From contig JAWVEY010000047.1 of the NCBI GenBank assembly GCA_033856515.1, positions 83,300 to 147,299 on the forward strand: a stretch of DNA of 64,000 bases, read 5' to 3'. This document shows, piece after piece, positions 62,692 to 64,000 of the stretch; within the stretch, counting starts at the first letter, position 1, and each line of letters begins with the position of its first letter. The position numbers and the translations under genes were made by a program. The notes under the pieces were generated by a model. The model made no database searches, was not told where the DNA came from, and was given only the letters and a program-made list of their open reading frames with translations. The DNA is from JALZKA01 sp033856515. Its GTDB lineage: Bacteria > Actinomycetota > Thermoleophilia > Solirubrobacterales > 70-9.

Positions 62692-63366
62692 CTACTCGGC
62701 GGCGGGCTCGTCCGGGCTCGGCTCGGCGGCTGCGCCGTTCGCGCCGGCGCCGTTCGAACCGCCTCCGCCGCTCCTGGGGCCGAGGTCTCGCGACTCGATG
62801 ATGCCGTCGATCAGGCCGTACTCGACCGCTTGGTCGGCGGTAAAGAAGCGGTCGCGCTCCATGTCCTCGTTGACCTGCTCGATGCTCTTGCCCGTGTGCC
62901 GGGAGTAGAGCTCGTTGACCTTCGCGCGGAGGTTGAGCGCCTCCCGCGCATGGATCTCGATGTCCGTCGCCTGGCCCTGGAACCCGCCCGAGGGCTGGTG
63001 GATCAGGATGCGCGAGTTCTTGAGGGCCATGCGCTTGCCTTCAGCGCCGCCAGTGAGGAGCAGCGAGCCCATTGACATCGCGATGCCGAAGCAGACGGTT
63101 TGCACCTCCGGCTTAATAAATCTCATCGCGTCGTAGATCGCGAGGCCGGCGTAGACCGAGCCCCCGGGCGAGTTGATGTAGAGCGAGATGTCCTTGTCCG
63201 GGTCCTCGGACTCCAGGTGGATGAGCTGGGCGACGATGAGGTTCGCGATCTCGTCGTCCACCGGCTGGCCCAGGAAGATGATCCGCTCGCCGAGAAGCCG
63301 CGAGTAGATGTCGTACGAGCGCTCGCCGCGGGAGGTCTGCTCGACGACCATGGGGATCAGGGGCAT
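62692..63366 (-). CDS. clpP: ATP-dependent Clp protease proteolytic subunit
   Basis: 224 residues. Serine peptidase that forms the tetradecameric chamber fed by ClpX/ClpC. The catalytic triad is visible: Ser in GIAMSMGSLLL, His in RILIHQPSGG, Asp in MERDRFFTAD. INSPGGSVYAGLAIYDAM forms the oxyanion strand region. The C-terminus carries an unusual Gly/Ser/Ala tail of about 25 residues ending AAAEPSPDEPAAE. ATG 63366 is supported by TACGCT 6 nt upstream. Other Clp genes are not in the window. Divergent from groES. Confidence 0.96.
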   Translation of the reverse strand: MPLIPMVVEQTSRGERSYDIYSRLLGERIIFLGQPVDDEIANLIVAQLIHLESEDPDKDISLYINSPGGSVYAGLAIYDAMRFIKPEVQTVCFGIAMSMGSLLLTGGAEGKRMALKNSRILIHQPSGGFQGQATDIEIHAREALNLRAKVNELYSRHTGKSIEQVNEDMERDRFFTADQAVEYGLIDGIIESRDLGPRSGGGGSNGAGANGAAAEPSPDEPAAE

Positions 63367-63372
63367 GGCCGC

Positions 63373-63378
63373 AGCGTA
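63373..63378 (-). promoter_or_regulatory. Candidate -10 box for clpP
   Basis: TACGCT on the minus strand, 6 nt before ATG 63366. Confidence 0.45.
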
Positions 63379-63460
63379 TCCGACGTGGCGCCCGTTACGG
63401 CGCGCGGTCGCGATCTGAGCGAATCTCACTTAGATCCTCGCCCGTTCACGGCCTATTCAC

Positions 63461-63466
63461 TACACT
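63461..63466 (+). promoter_or_regulatory. Candidate -10 box for groESL
   Basis: TACACT, 12 bp before the CIRCE element, so transcription would start just ahead of the operator. No clear -35. Confidence 0.4.
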
Positions 63467-63478
63467 TGCAGCCGATCC

Positions 63479-63503
63479 TGGCACTCTCCCATACCGAGTG
63501 CCA
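63479..63503 (+). promoter_or_regulatory. CIRCE operator (HrcA-binding) upstream of groES
   Basis: TGGCACTC, 9-nt spacer TCCCATACC, GAGTGCCA: the canonical GCACTC-N9-GAGTGC inverted repeat. HrcA binding here represses groESL until heat shock or misfolding. It lies 40 bp before the groES ATG, within the transcribed leader. Confidence 0.92.
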
Positions 63504-63543
63504 AAACTTGAAACACAAACCCCCCCACGGAGGTATACGAAAG

Positions 63544-63834
63544 ATGAAGCTCAAGCCTCTCGGCGATCGTTTGATCGTCCAGGCAATCGAGGAAGAGGAG
63601 ACGACGGCCTCAGGCCTGGTGCTCCCCGACACCGCGAAGGAGAAGCCGCAGCGCGGCAAGGTCGTCGCGGTCGGTGACGGCAGCTGGGACGAGGACGGCG
63701 AGAAGCGCATCCCGCTCGACGTCGCAGAGGGCGACGAGGTCCTCTACTCCAAGTACGGCGGCACCGAACTCAAGGTCGACGGCGACGACGTGCTCGTCCT
63801 CCGCGAGTCCGACGTCCTGGCCAAGGTCCTCTAG
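63544..63834 (+). CDS. groES: Co-chaperonin GroES
   Basis: 96 residues. MKLKPLGDRLIVQAIEEEET, the mobile loop ETTASGLVLPDTAKEKPQRG and VLVLRESDVLAKVL are diagnostic. Caps the GroEL cavity. CACGGAGG gives the ribosome site. Controlled by the CIRCE element upstream and followed after 27 bp by groEL. Confidence 0.98.
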   Translation: MKLKPLGDRLIVQAIEEEETTASGLVLPDTAKEKPQRGKVVAVGDGSWDEDGEKRIPLDVAEGDEVLYSKYGGTELKVDGDDVLVLRESDVLAKVL

Positions 63835-63861
63835 CCCAACTTCGAACGAAGGAGAAATCTC

Positions 63862-64000
63862 ATGGCTCATAAAGAGCTGAAGTACGACGCCGAAGCGCGT
63901 CAGGCATTGCAGGAAGGGGTGGACGCGGTCGCGAACGCGGTCAAGGTCACCCTCGGCCCCAAGGGCCGCTACGTGGTGCTCGACAAGAAGTTCGGCGCCC
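63862..64000 (+). CDS. groEL: Chaperonin GroEL (5' part, cut by window end)
   Basis: The 46 visible codons read MAHKELKYDAEARQALQEGV and VKVTLGPKGRYVVLDKKFGA, the conserved N-terminus with the nucleotide-contacting TLGPKGR. AAGGAG before ATG 63862. Most of the gene lies outside the window. Confidence 0.97.
   Translation, partial: MAHKELKYDAEARQALQEGVDAVANAVKVTLGPKGRYVVLDKKFGA

Overview
High-GC actinobacterial chromosome. Best fit is the Thermoleophilia/Solirubrobacterales, inferred from a fused PafB-PafC WYL regulator, a Lhr helicase next to a Nei-type glycosylase, secreted proteins with calcium-repeat motifs, frequent GTG/TTG starts, and many TANNNT -10 boxes placed 6-9 nt before start codons (leaderless-type transcription). 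No phage, IS transposase or CRISPR array is visible. The core content is chromosomal housekeeping, with several short repeats and a tRNA-Phe site that looks like an old integration target.

Layout. 1-4.3 kb: end of a TPR-like gene, tRNA-Lys, then a minus-strand set (small ORF, SDR, sulfatase, Stf0 sulfotransferase). 3.9-9.6 kb: short unknown gene, nucleotide-sugar dehydrogenase, membrane protein, RibD-type reductase, secreted GH31 glycosidase. 9.6-13.4 kb: three secreted calcium-repeat proteins of exactly 354 residues each, with an RpiB-like protein among them. 13.4-22 kb: second sulfotransferase, HAD hydrolase, sucCD, a 1218-residue secreted protein, PLP aminotransferase. 22.1-26.5 kb: PknB-type receptor kinase, a pseudokinase paralogue, an FHA-HTH protein, a 64-residue protein. 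26.5-33.4 kb: DtxR/MntR regulator, HAD phosphatase, DHPS-like protein, MrfA-like helicase, DUF192 protein, methyltransferase, cupredoxin.

33.4-35.1 kb: tRNA-Phe followed by two gene-bearing segments, each ending in a copy of the tRNA 3' end (31 bp exact, then 13 bp). 35.1-42.4 kb: secreted GH9 enzyme, YihY membrane protein, large secreted protein, YhaM-like nuclease, two paralogous membrane-anchored proteins. 42.5-47 kb: PafBC fusion, metallo-beta-lactamase-fold protein, SnoaL-like protein, a fourth calcium-repeat protein, PPOX-fold protein. 47-50.6 kb: dTDP-rhamnose operon in order rmlA-rmlD-rmlB-rmlC, with small hairpins in two spacers. 50.6-57 kb: lhr and nei2 facing HD-GYP. 57-64 kb: FIST protein, Crp-family regulator, second sulfatase, pcm, ASCH protein, small membrane protein, SRPBCC protein, clpP, then groES and the start of groEL behind a CIRCE operator.

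Themes. (1) Envelope and extracellular glycans: rmlADBC, nucleotide-sugar dehydrogenase, GH31, GH9, two sulfotransferases, two sulfatases and six or more secreted proteins. (2) Signalling: kinase/pseudokinase/FHA, FIST/HD-GYP, Crp, PafBC. (3) Proteostasis and repair: clpP, groESL, pcm, lhr/nei2, MrfA-like helicase. Most promising unusual signals: the kinase-pseudokinase-FHA operon; the tRNA-Phe 3'-end repeat series; three families of 13-nt palindromes built as 6 nt + A/T + 6 nt, two of which expand to 25-nt palindromes; a hairpin element with a TTTA loop in the rml operon and one other place; and the systematic leaderless start signature.
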